From the NCBI RefSeq assembly GCF_048771995.1, contig NC_133044.1:1880001-1944000 (forward strand): a stretch of DNA of 64,000 nucleotides, in the 5' to 3' direction. Positions 1-29,412 of this stretch are shown in pieces. The notes beneath the pieces were generated by a model that was not told the DNA's origin, ran no database searches, and was given only the letters and a program-made list of their open reading frames with translations. Position 1 is the stretch's first letter, and each line of letters opens with the position of its first letter. The position numbers were made by a program, and so were the translations under genes. Origin of the DNA: Taeniopygia guttata. Taxonomy: Eukaryota > Chordata > Aves > Passeriformes > Estrildidae.

Positions 1-3000
1 CACTGTTTGAGAATGGTCCAGGAAGATAAATATGCTCAGTATGAGGAACCTGCCTGTTCCTGCACCTTGCAGCAGAACCCACTCCTTACCAGAGCCAAAA
101 GAACATCCTGCAACTATCCCAGACTCAGTCCCCACTCAGTTTTACAAGGCTTGGCCCAGAAGTTATCAATTCTAGAAGATGCAGAGGTAAAAGCAATTGG
201 ATTTGTTAAGGAGAGGGAAATAGAGGCAGTAAGTTGTGATAATAGAGCCAAACCCTGGATTAGAGGGTGCTCTGGGGAGCAACACCAAGACACTGCTGGT
301 ATTTTTTTCCCTTTTAAATAGCAGCACATTGACTGTCTCTGCTGGGGTATCTCACCTTCAGCTTCTGAATCAGCCTAGACATGTTTGTAAACCCGGGCAA
401 GCCTGGCAAATGCTAAGCATTAATACCAATGAAAATGATGAAAACATTCTTGTATAGCTACAGAAAATTAACATCCACAGATCTAAACAAAATCTGACTT
501 TTTTTTTTTTGCAAAAATCAGTGGCAGTTTCTCAAGCATCACAAACCATGACTAATACCTAGATAAAAAACTACTACTTACAAGTTATATGAAATATTGG
601 AAACATTATTTTAGTCCTTTTACTCATCACAGAATGAAAGTAAGACAGGATACCAACAAACAATTGACACCCTCCAACACAGCAGCAACAAACAACACGC
701 AGTCAAACAAATATTTAGAAATCTTCTAGTCTGTCTTATTCCAAAGACTGTTAATAGCTTTGGAAATTCCACTTCTGCTTTAAAGAACTCAGTGGTCAGG
801 GCATATGGAAATACAATTCACCATGATGAACTGGGATTTCATATCCACCTGATACTCAAAATGAGCCAGAACAGCAAAACAAGCACCACACATGCTGTGA
901 GAGGGATGCTGTCCCCAGCCTGACCTCGTTCAGCTACCCCAAATGACACTTTTGATGCTGTTGTGTCCAAACAGAGACTCAAGAACCAGTCAGTAAGTGT
1001 TCTGTGGGTGCACAGAGACTCACAGGAGGGTTTGGGAGGGAAGGGACACTGAAGGAGTTCCAACGGATGCCATTCTCTAGACCAGGTCACTGCAGGCCCC
1101 ATGCAGGTTTGGTTATCCTGCACAGAAAAGATGACACTGAGGACACGGAAGCCCAGCCCACTCTTACAGCCACAGAACACTCACTGCAGGCATGGCCCAG
1201 TTTGGTTCATTCTGTGTGAGAACACCTATGGGACGTTGGGTTGGTAAGAGGAATATCAGTGCCCCTCACACAGATCAAAAACTCCTGTTGTGAAGCACAG
1301 AAATGACAGGAAAAGCTTCAAACTGAGAACAGGCTTAGATTAGAGATCATAAAAAGATGTCTAAGGTGGGCAGGTCCTGGCACAGGGTGCCCAGAGCAGC
1401 TGTGGCTGCCCCTGGATCCCTGAAGTGTCCAAGGCCAGGCTGGACAGGGCTGGGAGCAGCTGGGATGGTGGAAGGAGTCCCTGCCATGGGAGGGATGGAA
1501 TGGGATGGGCAGAAAGGTCCCTTCCTCCCCAAACCACTCAGTGAGTCCATGCAATCCTTGTCACTAACAGCAGCTGTACTGCCCCTACAACACACTCTTT
1601 TAGGGACAGCACTTATCACCTTCATTATCATCTGCCCAGCAAGGTGACAAATCCAGATACCCCAGCAGAATAAACATGCTAGGGAGCCTCCTCAGAAATC
1701 AGACATGCTGCTGGAGCTTCTTCAGCATTGAACACCTCCACGTGAACCTGATTCAGAGCAACCCCTCAAGAGTGATAATAAAAGCATAAAAAGTCAGTGA
1801 TCTGTTAAGCTCACTTACAGATAAGTTTTTAAACAGCTAGGATCAACACATCTTTGCACATTTCTGTCATCAGAAGACGGTTTTGTTTCATGCTTTTAAA
1901 GGCCACAGAGCACTATCCTCTCACCTGAATGAACATGAGAACAGGCAATGCCAAAGAAGTTTATTTGTCAACAGTCATACTTATTAACAGCTGAAAGTCA
2001 CCCCCAAAATATTCTTCCACGTTGTGATTTGCATATCTCTAGCCGTCAGCTGATGTGTCAATCACATCATTATCTGTAAGCGTGCTCATATGTCATAAAA
2101 ATGAGTTTCCATCCTTCTTAGCACCTAAGGCAGACATGAAATAAGCAGGACACAGAAAACGTACATGCCTGTTTCAATGCTAGAAAAGCAATTTCCCTGT
2201 CTTCAGTAAATACTACCACTCTCTATGTATATGAGGGGTCATTACCCCTGGTTAATAAATATTAGTCGAAAGAGTGACTTCATTTAAATCAGTCCTACAT
2301 TTTTAGAAATTTGCTGGCAAAGGAGGGTTATTCCACATCTTATGGTTTTGGGGGTTTTTATAGACATTGTTTCTCCCCTGATGAATGCTCATTTCCAGCT
2401 GTTCCTCCACATGAATGAAATGCCTGTTTAGTGGACAATAAGAAATTAATGGACCATCTCAGTGCACCTTTTACACCCAATCCGTATATTCCAGGGGCAG
2501 CTGAACGAGGAACAGCCCTTCCACCAAGAAATAATTTAATGCTAATAAAACTACAGCATTAAACAACCGTCAGTTCTTTCCATCTGGTCCCTACCAGCTT
2601 ATTTATACTAGACCACGGCAAACTGCTCCCTCAACCACTGACATCACCGTGTCCAATTCATTACTGCAAAAAAATAAAAAAAAAGAAGGAAAAAAGGAAA
2701 AAAACATATTCCAGCACAGGCGGTTTGGCTTCATCCTGCCCAAAAGCGAGAGGCTCCTTCTCCCGCCACCCCCCAGGCCGGGCCCCGTCTCCGCGTCCCC
2801 CTCGGGGCTCGCAGCCCCTCACCGCGGCCTCGGGGCGGCTCCCGGGGGCAGCCACAAGGCCCAGCACGGCCGGAGCCCGGAGCCGCCGCTCGGGCGGCCC
2901 CTCAGGCCCTGCTGAGCCCCGGGCTGTCCTTCGGGCAGTGCCCGGCCCCGGCGAGACCCCTCAGCCCCGCGCCCCCAGCCGGGCCCGGCCCGCGCCGCTT

Positions 3001-3057
3001 CTCCTTCCACGTCCCGCAGGCCCGGCCGGGCCCGGCCCCGCTCGGCCGCCGCCGTAC
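1..3057 (-). other. APPBP2: APPBP2 intron 1 (partial)
   Basis: This is the stretch downstream, on the minus strand, of the APPBP2 exon 1 splice donor. The donor reads GT at 3057-3056. No second APPBP2 exon is visible, so the intron runs off the left edge. It is AT-leaning with one CR1 fragment near 1350-1545 and an A-rich tract near 2665-2705. From about 2730 it becomes very GC- and CpG-rich, marking the start of the APPBP2 CpG island. Nothing else here could be supported as a gene. Confidence 0.8.
1350..1545 (+). mobile_element. CR1 LINE 3'-end fragment
   Basis: The segment contains the typical bird CR1 tail phrases: GGTGCCCAGAGCAGCTGTGG, then CCCCTGGATCCCTG, CCAAGGCCAGGCTGG and a late AAGGTCCCTTCC. 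These lie in plus orientation. It is a short 5'-truncated copy lacking reverse transcriptase, and its 3' terminus is eroded. The 94-96-codon open frames across it are a by-product of the repeat, not genes. Confidence 0.85.
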
Positions 3058-3198
3058 CTTATAGTACACGTCGAACTGGATGTTCTCGGGCAGCGAGCGG
3101 ATGTCGCGGCGCCGCGCCCGCCCGTAGCTGTCCACGACGGCCGAGATGGCCGTGTTGTAAAGCGTCTCGGGCACCCACTCCAGCTCCACCGCCGCCAT
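3058..3198 (-). CDS. APPBP2: APPBP2 coding exon 1 (amyloid protein-binding protein 2, N-terminus)
   Basis: The minus strand reads ATG at 3198-3196 and continues for exactly 47 codons to a GT donor at 3057-3056. The peptide begins MAAVELEWVPETLYNTAISA and ends with SLPENIQFDVYYK, the recalled N-terminus of vertebrate APPBP2 (PAT1). It differs by what looks like one extra arginine in the SYGRARRRD stretch. The intron is phase 0. APPBP2 is a TPR-repeat adaptor of about 585 residues that binds the APP cytoplasmic tail and microtubules, and serves as substrate receptor of a CUL2 ubiquitin ligase for certain C-terminal degrons. The TPRs are encoded by later exons outside this window, so only the N-terminal segment is here. 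The start choice is firm because the ATG sits in a perfect TISU context. Confidence 0.93.
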
Positions 3199-3202
3199 CT
3201 TG
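3191..3202 (-). promoter_or_regulatory. APPBP2: TISU / YY1 element over the APPBP2 start codon
   Basis: On the minus strand the start codon lies in CAAGATGGCGGC, an exact match to the TISU consensus SAASATGGCGGC and to the YY1 site AAGATGGCGGC. In characterised genes such elements drive TATA-less transcription with a very short 5'UTR and cap-proximal, scanning-free initiation. Here this is inferred from the motif only. Confidence 0.85.
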
Positions 3203-3256
3203 GCTGTGCGGAGCCGCCTTCCCCTCCCTCCCTCCCTCCGCCCCGTCGCCTCCCGC

Positions 3257-3580
3257 CCGCTCCGCCTCACGGGGCTCCCGCCACCAGCCCGCTCCGCCTC
3301 ACGCACCGCGGCGCTGCCCGCTCCGCCTCACGGGGCTCCCGCAGCCCTGCCCGCCTTACGGGGCTCCCGCAGCCCTGCCCGCCTCACGCCCCGCGGCTCC
3401 CGCAGCTCTGCCCGCCTCACTCCCCGCAGCTCTGCCCGCCTCACGCCCCGCGGCTCCCGCAGCCCTGCCCGCCTCACGCCCCGCGGCTCCCGCAGCTCTG
3501 CCCGCTCCGCCTCACGGAGCTCCCGCAGCCCTGCCCGCCTCACGCCCCACGGCTCCCCGCGGTCCCACAGCCCTGCCCGG
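3257..3580. repeat. GC-rich minisatellite in the APPBP2 promoter
   Basis: Tandem imperfect copies of a roughly 33-36-bp unit are built around CGCCTCACGCCCCGCGGCTC followed by CCGCAGCCCTGCC, with about nine or ten partial or full copies. The array starts about 60 bp upstream of the APPBP2 start codon. Some copies lack part of the unit. The long open frames crossing the region on both strands (Pro/Ala/Arg-rich) follow from the repeat and the near absence of stop codons in GC-rich sequence. Confidence 0.85.
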
Positions 3581-3650
3581 GCAGGCGGCAGCGGCAGTGC
3601 CGGGGGATTGTGAGGGCGGCACAAGAGAACATACTCAGGGGGAGCAGGAA

Positions 3651-6199
3651 TGAAGGGAGGAAGCAGGGCACTACTGTGGCGCGGGGTTATATGGACGGTC
3701 TGGAGCAGTTCCCCGATGAAGCGAGGCTGCGGCAGCTGGGCCTGGTTAGTCTGGAGAGGACGGAGAGGGGATCTCGTTATCGCGGAATAAACCCCTCAGA
3801 GCTGTCGGAGCAGGGGCCAGAGCCGCTCCGGTGATGCCCAGCGACAGGACGAGCAGCAATGGCCCTGAGCTAAAACACGAGTTCCACCCCAACACCGGGA
3901 AGAACTTTGCCTGAGGGAGGTAAAGCCCAGGGAGGGAGCGGAATCTCCCTCTCTGCAGACATCCCAAACCCACAGGGACACATTTCTTTTCCAGCTGGAA
4001 GCTCCTTCCAAACTTCTGGATTCTGTAAATCCCTGCAGAAGCCGTAGGGAGTGAGGTGGGATTGACCACCAGGGCCCCACAGGGTTTTATCTTTTAGGGC
4101 TAAGCAGCAAATATCAAATATCACCTTGAGCCCCACCCAGCCCAAACTTCTCATAGAGCGTAAATATCATTTACAGCTCACCTGTGCTAACACCCAGCTA
4201 ATATTGGGCTTTCCATGACCTCCAGGTGTGGTGGCAGCTCATGTGAGCACTATTTGGGCACCTGGAGTTTGCTGTTACAGGACATAATGATCATAAGTAT
4301 GAAAGAAATTTCACTATTGTATGAAATTTCTGTTGCTGGTGTTTTCTTAGCTAATGTAGCTACTGTTCTTTTTAATTTTAAAAATTACAGGAAGCAGAGC
4401 TCCTGCTGTTTCACTTTGGGTAAGTTATTTTTAAAACCCAAGTTCTTGCTATTCCTCCCATTTTTGTGAGAAGACATTATTCTTTGTCCTTTACTTGCAC
4501 AAAGAAATGTTATGGGGTGGGAAGAAAGGAATGTGACATAAACAGACCATGGAACATTGTTTTGTCCTTTTTTTTTTTCTTTCCTCCTTGCTTTTCCTTT
4601 GAGTGACTTCAGATTTTTCTTTTTTTTTTTCTGAAATGATGAGGATTTATTTCACCTGAGGGAATACAGTTGGGGGAATCCTGTTGGCAATTAGCCCCCC
4701 TGGGGGTCGAGGCTATTTAGCTCAGTTACTTTTAGAGGCTGGATTTGGGAAGGTTGGAGGCCTGTTAAAAGTAGAAAAGGGCTGGTTTTTAATGCATGAA
4801 GGAAAAAGTATTGCTAATGTATCAAAAGGTTTTTTTTTTTAACTTATATTTTTTTTTAACTTATAATGCTATTTGTTTTGCTTTAAAATAAAGCATTTAG
4901 TAAATTTTCTAAAAAAAAAAAAAAAAAAGCAGCACAGGTAAATATACTTTTCAAACACGGTGGTAATGGACTTTATCTTCTTGATAAATTAGCATATTTT
5001 GAAAAATGAGCTTGGCTGTACCTTCTGCTGCCTGGAAATTTTTTGTAGAAAAAACTAGAGTGTGCCCATTCAGAAAAAGAAATAAATGTATCTGTGTAGG
5101 AAGAATGTTCTATAAAGCCGTTCTGGAGCATGTTATGTATTCAGTCTGTAACTTATTTTGGTGGAGCCTGAAAACTAATCTTCATGGCAAAAGCATTTTA
5201 ATCTCTACATAGGCATAGAATTTAAATATACAAGAACTTGTTTTTTATTAATACTGCATGGTTTGATATATTTGAATATTGAACAATTTGGTGCTCTTTT
5301 ATCATGAGCAGTTATTTTGTTGTTAAAGGTGCCACAGAGAGTTGGTGTTGAGATAGTAGGTAAGTATCAAAAGAACATATTTGGCAGAAAAACTGAATTA
5401 CAACAGACTGTTTTATTGAATAATTGGTTCCTCCTTAGTCATAATGTTTAATTCCTTTTTTTCCCCCCCTTAAACCATATTGGGAGCTCATTAACAAAAC
5501 AACTCCATTCAATAATGTGTCTTTCACATCCATAAATTATTTTAATGCAATCACTTATTAATCATTGCAGATGTTGGAAAATCCTTCCAGTGCTTGTTGG
5601 CAGAACTTCTGATGGATAGTCTTATCTTTGTTGGTATCTTTCTCTTTCCTTTTGTCTTTTTTTTTTTTTTTTAATATGGAGAAACATTTAAAGGACTTTT
5701 GCAATGCCTGAGAGCAGAGTGGGGATGGATGTTGTTTGGGGAAAAGCCTTCAGTCGGTCTGGCTGCTGCAATCTGAGCTTTTGAAGATGCAGCTGGGTGT
5801 CTGAGCCCCTCACATGCACAGAATCTGGAGCGTGGGACATCTGGGTGTCACTGCAGGGGAAGGGGATGCAGACAAGGATCACAAGGGGTAAATGTAGAAA
5901 GAAAATCTAATGGTGGTTATTGTAAAAAAAAACAACAAAAAACCCAAACCAATAAACAAACTGCCCTCAGAGATCAAACAGCCTTTGGGGTTGTCAGAGC
6001 TCCCTGTGTGGAAGGAGCTCGTATGGAAGAGATTTTACATCTGCAGATATGGTTGTGTGATTTCAGGAGAGTGGGAGTGGGGCCTGTTGATGTTCTGCCC
6101 CCCTAAAACGCTCAAAACCCTTAAAAAACCAAAATCCCAACCAGATATTGGTATTGAATTACTATTTCTGGACAGCAGTGAATTGCTGAAGCTCCCCTC
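3651..6199. other. Intergenic, APPBP2 to PPM1D, left part
   Basis: No gene is recognised between the APPBP2 CpG island and the CR1 copy at 6200. The first 400 bp keep moderate GC. From about 4260 onward the sequence is AT-rich with poly-T and poly-A runs (about 4569-4630, 4829-4860, 4911-4928 and 5655-5675). Open frames here are under about 110 codons and look random. Confidence 0.7.
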
Positions 6200-6545
6200 T
6201 GCTGGAAGAGGCTGTTCTAATGAAAGGCTGAGAGTTGGGATTGCTCAGCCTGGAAAAGAGAAGCTTCAGGTGACCCAACTTCCAAGGGAGGGGGGCTCTT
6301 CCCACAGGAATGCCTTCACACTGACAGAGGGTGGATTTAGATTAGATTTTCGGAAGAAATTCCTCTCTGGGAGGAATGTAAGGCCCTGGCACCTCTGCCC
6401 AGAGCAGCTCTGGCTGCCCCTGGATCCCTGGCAGTGCCCAAGGCCAGGCTGGAAGGGGCTGGGAGCAGCCCCTGCCATGGCAGGGGTGAAAATGAGAGGA
6501 GCTTTAAGGTCCTTTCCAACCCAAACCATTCCAGGATTCCTTTCC
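6200..6545 (+). mobile_element. CR1 LINE 3'-end fragment
   Basis: This is the longest CR1 copy in the window. It runs from the GCTCAGCCTGGAAAAGAGAAG phrase typical of the end of CR1 ORF2 and its 3'UTR, through CCCCTGGATCCCTGGCAGTG, CCAAGGCCAGGCTGG and CCCTGCCATGGCAGG, to AAGGTCCTTTCCAACCC and a terminal CATTCCAGGATTC. It is plus-oriented and 5'-truncated, as is normal for CR1. The 220-codon open frame overlapping it (5910-6572) shows no recognisable protein domain and is treated as fortuitous. Confidence 0.88.
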
Positions 6546-9500
6546 AGATGTGGGTGGATCACTAACAAGTGAATTTGGTTAGAAAATTACTGCAAAAAGT
6601 AGCAGCATTGTCCTTATCTCACAATTTTTGATTCTGTAACTGAGCTTCAAATTGAAAATATTTTCTTTTTCTGTTGTAGTCATAGATTTCTATTTCAGCC
6701 AAATTAGGAGCTGTATGTTCATTAAAGCCCGTGCAGGAAACAGCAGAATTGTCTCTCCCACTGCTGCTTTTTTCTCACTGCTGTGACCTCAGGTCAGGTT
6801 AAGTCACCTGCAGCTTCACCTGGCTCATTTGTAACTGAAACCAATTCAGAAGTGCTGACATCAGGAGCGTTTCTGGTGGCTGGATTTGGGAGATGATTTG
6901 TGTTTGGGAGCCCTCTCACTGACCCAGTGAGGAGCTGAGAGGGGAGGCCTGCAGGTGCTCTGCCTTTAATGCCTGTCTCAAATGATTTAGTAAATAAATA
7001 AATACTATTTTTTTTTTTCAGGAATAAAGTGCTAGGAAGCTGGATGAAAAATATGGAATCCATTTAATATGCTGCCAGTGAAAGAATGTTTTTGCATGGT
7101 TTCTTCAAAGGTAAGATATTTATCAAAGAGCAAAAAGCTGTTTGTAAAATTCATGTGGTGACAAAGAAGAAGTTCAGTATGGATGGAGTTGAAAATTTGA
7201 GCTAAGTAATCAATGGGAAATTAAGATTTAGATCATTATCTGGCACAGTTCAGGATTTTCAGATTGGAGCAGCAGTTCTTGTTTTGTCATGGGTTAAATT
7301 TTTCGTGGACAGCTTTATATTTTAAATTACTATGGCTAGGCATAGTTAATGTAAAAAGAGGTTCTAAGAAAACAATAAAAACCTGCTGAATTTCCTTACA
7401 ATGTGCTTATTTTGAAGTGGGAAGGAAGTGAACTGACATGGATAACATATGAACCTACTATATCTCCTTGATGTGGATATTAAAGGAACCTTGAAAATAG
7501 TTTATGGGGAAGTTGTTGGAGGCTTCTAATTTTAAATTCTTAACAGGAAATCATTAAACTGTAGAGGAGCCAACATAACAGACTGTTGCTCTAAAACAAG
7601 AGCTAAATGCAGAGCATCCACATGAACTCGTCAGATCTTTTTAAAATTTTTTTCCTTTCCTTTCATGTTTACTGCAACACAGATAAATACATTTTCATTT
7701 CTGCTTTTCATATACATCAGCTCTGGGTCCCATTCTGAATGAGATGAGAAATGAGTGCCCTTACTGTCAGACCTCAAAGCAAGTGGAGAAATTCACATTA
7801 TCCATTAGACCCAGGGGTGTTAACTCCTTGTGTGGTCAGGTCCCACCTTCCTTCACTGACTGGGAAAAACCTTTAAAAATGTGGATGTTGTTCACTTTTA
7901 GTTTCCTCTTTTACATGAGATTTTCATGCTTTATCTGAGCCCCTTGCTGAGATGATTGGCACATTTCACACGGGCTTTGCAAGAGGTGTAACAACCTTTG
8001 GGCACTGTCAGCTGGGCTGATGGAGCTTAATTAGGGGCTGGAGGAAGGAGAAACGTTCTGAGGGGTCTGTAAGCACTAAGAGATGAAGGTGAGTCCCCAA
8101 ATGCAGAGATGATTTTCAGGTGAAAAAGGCTTTAAGAACGTGGGTTTGCCAAAGCCAGTGGGCACTGCTGCTTTCTGCTGCCCTATAATTAATAAGTTTG
8201 TACCTAAATGATGAGATTTTCTGTATCTGACATGAGGCTGATGTGAATTTTGATGTGTTGATAATTGCATATATTTAATCTGTCAGAAAAAATGAGTCAT
8301 GGCTTTTGCAAAATATAACTTGGAGTATTTTTCAAGCTGCTAGGGAAGAGAGGGCAGGATGCTGCTCACCCAGCAGCACACTGTGATGGGGAATTAGGAA
8401 GAATTTAAATGTACCAGTCTTGTTTCTCTTGATTGTCTAATGCAGCTAAGGAGACTGAATTCTGCTGTCAAAATGTAACTAATTTAGTTTAAGCCTATTT
8501 GAGATTTTTTTAAGCCCCAGTTAGAAGAAAAACTGAACTTTTCATCACAAAAGCAATAATTGCCTTTAATTCTGAGAAATTATTTAAGTTAGTTGAACCA
8601 GTGCATTCTGAGATAAATTTGTTTCAGCAACTGTTAAACAAATTGAGGATAAGCTATCCTTACAGTAAATATCTGATTGTGTCTGAGTTAGAAACATTTT
8701 AAGTGAAATTTATTTATTTATTACGTAAAAAAGATTTTAACTGAGTGGTTTAACCTGACTTCTGCATCTGAAATATATGGCTGAGGATCTATGGGCAGTT
8801 TCTGCTCAGCATTGGCTTCCTTTAAGCATAAACCAAGAAAAGCACTCCCTGTTTTTATAAAAGCATCAAGGGTGCATGAAAATTGCTAAATGGCCCTTCA
8901 GTTACTGCCTGTTCCTTAGGGCCTGGGGTTTGGAAATGGCAGTGGCACTTTCTGTCAAGCTTCATCTTTATTCAAAGTTTTTCTCCATGCATCAAACTTC
9001 ATCTTTATTAGAATTTTTTTCTCCCTACATCTTCAACTTTTATATGTTCCTATTTCTGTGAGGGTCTGGTTTAGTTGAAGAGGTTTTTTTTGTGAGCTGA
9101 AGGACTTCAGAAGAAAATGAGGAAATATGGTTTGAGTTGCTGCAGGATCTGCTGGTTGTGTGCCCTGTAAATCTTGAAGCACTTTGTTTTTCCAAGAGCA
9201 GTTTGAAGAGTGCAGTGGTTGCAGGCAAAAGCATCTTTAATGTATTGTAATTTGATTGAATTTGTGAGTGTAGGTATGATTTATATGGCTATTGTCTCAA
9301 TTGTAGGAGTATTGACAGAAATGAGGCACTTTTTCACTTAGGAAGGCAAAAGCAATACTTGGATATAAAAAGACAGCAATACCTTAGGGTTTGAAAAGCA
9401 GTTTCTTCCATCATAACTATTTTCCCCCCTTTGTTTCCTTCTTTTTACCAGACTACTTAAAAAGTGTGTGTCTGTAAAATGTAGGGGTAGGAGCCAATCT

Positions 9501-10699
9501 GTGTGGTTCTGTTCCTGCAGTAGCTTGTTATTTTTTCCACTCAAAATTATTTAGGATAGCATTGCCTTTATTGAATGAGACTACTCCTCAATGACAATGT
9601 CTCTGCCTATATTTATCTAGCTATAAAATAGGGAATATTGCACTTTTTTTGGAAGTGATGTGCCTTAGCTGTCCTTGTGATGACACAGGTCTGACAACAT
9701 TGTTTTCTTTTTTTTTTGGTTGACAATTTTGTCAGTTTGTTTGTTTTCTGATTCCTTTGTAATTAAAAATGTGGGTGGCAACGCAGGCCTGGCAATTGAT
9801 GTGTCATGCCCGTGGTTTTTATGTTAATTAAGAGGGAAATACATTGTGATGCTTGGGATTGCATAAAGCTCAAATTAGTCTTTGTCTCCTTTACACACTG
9901 TTGAAATGCCCAATATACTTCTATAAAATACTGTTATGAAACTTGATTGTCAGTTTATTAAAGTAATTCTATATTGGGGTTGATGATCTGGTGGTTTGAT
10001 CTGAGGGTATAAACACCTGTAAAGTAGGAAGGGATCCTTACCTGATTGGATTAGTGTGGATTAATTCATTAATGGTTGTAACAGGTTTGCAAATCCCTGA
10101 GTGCTCCAGGAATCCAAAGTTTTTTTGATATCCTTTTTATTTTTTAAATACTGCTGACTTTAATGTGGTTGGTGGAAGGAAATCCAAAGGGCTTGCTGTC
10201 CTTAAGCCAAACAATTATCTCCAGAGAAGTATTTTTGCAAAATTCCGCGGTGATTTTCACTGAAGTGAGAGGAGGCTCTGGGAGCTGGCAGTAAAACAAT
10301 GTCTGGCATTTCAGCTATAAAACCAAAATACACAAACCCCTCCAGCGTGAAGGAAACGTCTTAAACGGTCATGAGCATAAAACCGCGCCAGGATGTGTAA
10401 TTCCAGAGGGGTCATCGGTGGGAATCGAGTGGGAAAACAGGGATGAAAGCAAGGAGAAGGGAAATACGGGGGAGGTCTGAGTAACAGTGGGGTTCCTGGG
10501 ACAGGAGGGCTGAGTAACAGTTCCTGGAGCATGGGGAGAAATCTTGCGCTCCCCGTTCTGCATCCTACTTGCGATGCTGAGCTCTGTGAAGCATTTTTGG
10601 ATCGGGGGACCTGGGGGACACTCATCGCTCCCTGCACCTTCCTGGTGAGGGCGACAGGAGGGGCAGACCCCGATCTCTGCTGGGCAGCGGCAGTGCCCG
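6546..10699. other. Intergenic, APPBP2 to PPM1D, right part
   Basis: About 4.1 kb of AT-leaning DNA has no recognised exon, RNA gene or repeat family. Visible minor structures are an imperfect direct duplication at about 8958-9028 (two copies of AAACTTCATCTTTATT-like text, about 40 bp apart) and short T-runs near 7007 and 9710. GC begins to rise only after 10500. Confidence 0.65.
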
Positions 10700-10900
10700 A
10701 GGGACCGGCCTGGAGTTGTGTCTCCTGCGGAGAGTGCCGGGCTCCGCAGGGCATGGGCACGGCCCCGAGGCTGCCGGAGCTCCGGGAGCGTTCGGACAGC
10801 GCTGCCCAGGGGGATTGCTGTGCTGTGTGGGCAGGGACAGCAGCGGGACCGGCGGGTCCCGGCGGGTCCTGGCGCGGTTTCGGGCTCGCTCCCACCCGCC

Positions 10901-10976
10901 GGCCGCAGGGGGCGCGGCGGAGCCCCGGCCGCGCCCGCCGCCCCTTCCGCCGCGGCGGGGCCGGCAGGGGGCGCTG
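10901..10976. promoter_or_regulatory. Two CTCF-like motifs in the PPM1D promoter
   Basis: CCGGCAGGGGGCGCTG at 10961-10976 fits the CTCF core CCnnnAGGGGGCGC at essentially every position. GGCCGCAGGGGGCGCGG at 10901-10917 fits with one weaker position. The motifs are 60 bp apart in the same orientation, inside the CpG island about 140-200 bp upstream of the start codon. Binding is predicted from the motif only. Confidence 0.55.
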
Positions 10977-11022
10977 GGCGGGCCGGGCCCGTTCCCGTTC
11001 CGGCGGGCGGGAGCGGCCGGAC

Positions 11023-11058
11023 ATGCCCGGGCGCCGCCGCCGCCGTCTCCAGCAATAG
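11023..11058 (+). other. Upstream ORF in PPM1D 5' leader (11 codons)
   Basis: ATG at 11023-11025 opens a frame encoding [11 protein letters not shown] followed by TAG, ending 49 nt before the PPM1D start codon. It would be translated only if the TSS is upstream of 11023. The peptide is very arginine-rich because of a CGC run. It is in a different frame from Wip1 and does not overlap it, so reinitiation is possible. Confidence 0.5.
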
Positions 11059-11107
11059 TCGCGGGCAGCGGCGGGAGCGCCGCGCGGAGCCGCCCCCCGT
11101 TCTCCCC

Positions 11108-29412
<18,305 letters not shown>

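Larger units (their letters stand above)
2730..3650. promoter_or_regulatory. APPBP2: APPBP2 CpG island and promoter
   Basis: The block is dense in CpG and GC boxes and covers APPBP2 exon 1 and its upstream side (higher coordinates, because the gene is on minus). No TATA box is evident. The start codon lies in a YY1/TISU element, which in known genes marks a TSS only a few to about 30 nt upstream, so the TSS is probably near 3205-3230. The upstream half of the island is built from a tandem repeat, described separately. Confidence 0.75.
10700..11107 (+). promoter_or_regulatory. PPM1D: PPM1D CpG-island promoter and 5'UTR
   Basis: A sharp CpG island begins near 10700, peaks over 10850-11550 and covers the first coding exon. 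No TATA box is apparent, and GC boxes (GGGCGGG near 11004) are present. Two CTCF-like cores at 10901-10917 and 10961-10976, a p53-type half-site GGACATGCCC at 11019-11028 and a short uORF at 11023-11058 lie in this segment. The TSS cannot be placed from sequence alone. The mammalian gene is p53-inducible, and a single half-site is only weak support for the same here. Confidence 0.75.

Noticed and set aside
3257-3580. CRISPR-like array
   Set aside because: Units are contiguous with no unique spacers and the genome is vertebrate. The same applies to the arrays at 22003, 25111 and 32055.
2725-3834. 369-codon plus-strand open frame rich in Pro, Ala and Arg
   Set aside because: It lies over the APPBP2 CpG island and minisatellite, antisense to a well-supported exon. 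GC-rich repeats have few stop codons; no domain or splice support.
5910-6572. 220-codon plus frame
   Set aside because: Its second half is a CR1 tail, which is non-coding in the element; the first half is unremarkable AT-rich DNA.
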